DNA from: Solirubrobacterales bacterium
GTDB taxonomy: Bacteria > Actinomycetota > Thermoleophilia > Solirubrobacterales > Solirubrobacteraceae
Direction: 5' to 3'
Assembly: GCA_025964075.1 (NCBI GenBank)
Contig: JAOPZQ010000119.1
Location: forward strand, 1-9,438
Length of the DNA stretch: 9,438 nucleotides
Shown here: positions 8,839-9,438 of the stretch, one piece after another
Position numbering within the stretch: position 1 is the stretch's first letter
Layout: every line of letters begins with the position of its first letter
The notes under the pieces: generated by a model
The model's input: the letters and a program-made list of their open reading frames with translations, nothing else
The model's database searches: none
What the model was told of the DNA's origin: nothing
Program-made: the position numbers and the translations under genes

Positions 8839-9438
8839 CTAGCGGATGATCACCGGGGTGCCCAGCGGGACGCGGCGGATGAGCGAACGGAGCACCGCCG
8901 CGCCGGCGTGCAGGCAGCCCGTCGTGGCCGCCGCACCGATCGTCGACGGCGCGTTCGTCCCGTGGATCGCCAGGCGGTCGCCGCCGCGCCAGCCGGCCGG
9001 CAGGTTCGTCTGGTGCCCGGACAGCGCGAGGATGCAGCAGCCGTAGGCGGCGCTGTAGCTCGGGCCCGCGAGCTTGTCCGTGATCGCGAAATGGCCGCGC
9101 GGCGTCGGCGTCCCCGGCGCGCCGATGCCCACGCGCGTCGCCAGCAGCGTTCGGGCGCCGTCGCGGAGCTCCAGGCGGCGCCGGGCGAGGTCGACGACGA
9201 TCGTCTTGCGCGTGCGCTGCCAGGCGAGGCCGGCGCTGCGCGCGTCGATCCAGCCGAGGCGGCCGTTCGCGACCGCGGATGCCGGCACGCCCGCCCAGCG
9301 CCCCCGGCGCGCGAGCACCGGGAAGGTCACCGGCGAGCCGAACTGGGTGACGGCCATGCGAGCGACGACCGGACCGGCCGGGCGGCTGCGGATCGCCACC
9401 GTCCCCCCGGGGCGGAGCCGGGCCAGCAGGCGGCCCGA
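8839..9438 (-). CDS. L,D-transpeptidase (YkuD domain), 5' end beyond window
   Basis: This is probably an exported enzyme that makes 3-3 peptidoglycan cross-links or attaches proteins to the wall. The frame is open from the TAG at 8841-8839 to the right edge, giving about 199 codons. A GTG at 9399 exists, but the SH3-like segment already runs upstream of it (LARLRPGGTVAIRSRP), so I treat the gene as truncated by the window. After the SH3-like part (to about GLAW, codon 73) comes the YkuD domain: IVVDLARRRLEL, TPTPRGHF, YGCCILALSGHQTNLP, then IHGTNAPSTIG and the catalytic cysteine. The catalytic pair is H (codon at 8964-8962) and C (8916-8914), HX15C. The usual SHGC[IVL]R motif reads TTGCLH here. 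Signal sequence or anchor is not visible in this window. The stop lies 72 bases before the uvrA start, on the same strand. Confidence 0.9.
   Translation of the reverse strand, partial: SGRLLARLRPGGTVAIRSRPAGPVVARMAVTQFGSPVTFPVLARRGRWAGVPASAVANGRLGWIDARSAGLAWQRTRKTIVVDLARRRLELRDGARTLLATRVGIGAPGTPTPRGHFAITDKLAGPSYSAAYGCCILALSGHQTNLPAGWRGGDRLAIHGTNAPSTIGAAATTGCLHAGAAVLRSLIRRVPLGTPVIIR

Overview
The window is GC-rich bacterial DNA, packed with genes and with almost no intergenic space. Long open frames antisense to real genes, frequent GTG/TTG starts, Gram-positive-type SOS box chemistry (CGAAC-N4-GTTCG), DUF4333-like lipoprotein domains and a YkuD L,D-transpeptidase all fit a high-GC actinobacterium, perhaps of the Thermoleophilia/Solirubrobacterales kind. 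That placement is inference; no rRNA or other phylogenetic marker was compared.

Positions 1-4440 (minus strand) hold one operon read right to left: an Lrp/AsnC-family regulator, then the ATPase (PotA-like), the lipoprotein substrate-binding protein (PotD-like) and two permeases (PotB-like, PotC-like) of a spermidine/putrescine-type ABC importer. PotC runs off the left edge. Three of the four junctions are 4-base ATGA start/stop overlaps and the fourth is a 6-base gap, so the genes are probably co-transcribed and translationally coupled. A good sigma70-like promoter at 4410-4438 precedes the regulator. It lies inside a nested inverted repeat (4408-4440), a candidate autoregulatory operator.

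Positions 4521-5899 hold two divergent genes separated by 32 bases. The minus-strand gene is a left-handed beta-helix (hexapeptide-repeat) acyltransferase. The plus-strand gene is a small lipoprotein of three tandem DUF4333-like domains, each with the same CX13C cysteine pair. The gap between them is almost entirely an imperfect dyad.

Positions 5896-8766 (minus strand) are uvrA, the damage-recognition ATPase of nucleotide excision repair. Its stop codon interlocks with that of the lipoprotein gene. A near-perfect LexA/SOS box (8787-8806) lies just upstream of its start. Positions 8839-9438 hold the C-terminal part of an L,D-transpeptidase with an SH3-like region and a YkuD catalytic domain; its 5' end is beyond the right edge.

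Most of the window is ordinary: nutrient uptake, DNA repair and cell-wall enzymes. I see no CRISPR array, mobile element, RNA gene, prophage or obvious defence system. The points most worth a second look are the triple-CX13C lipoprotein, the nested dyad at the regulator promoter, the dyad in the divergent gap, and several substituted motif residues (L,D-transpeptidase active site, UvrA zinc finger, PotB EAA loop). No stretch over 300 bases lacks a gene.
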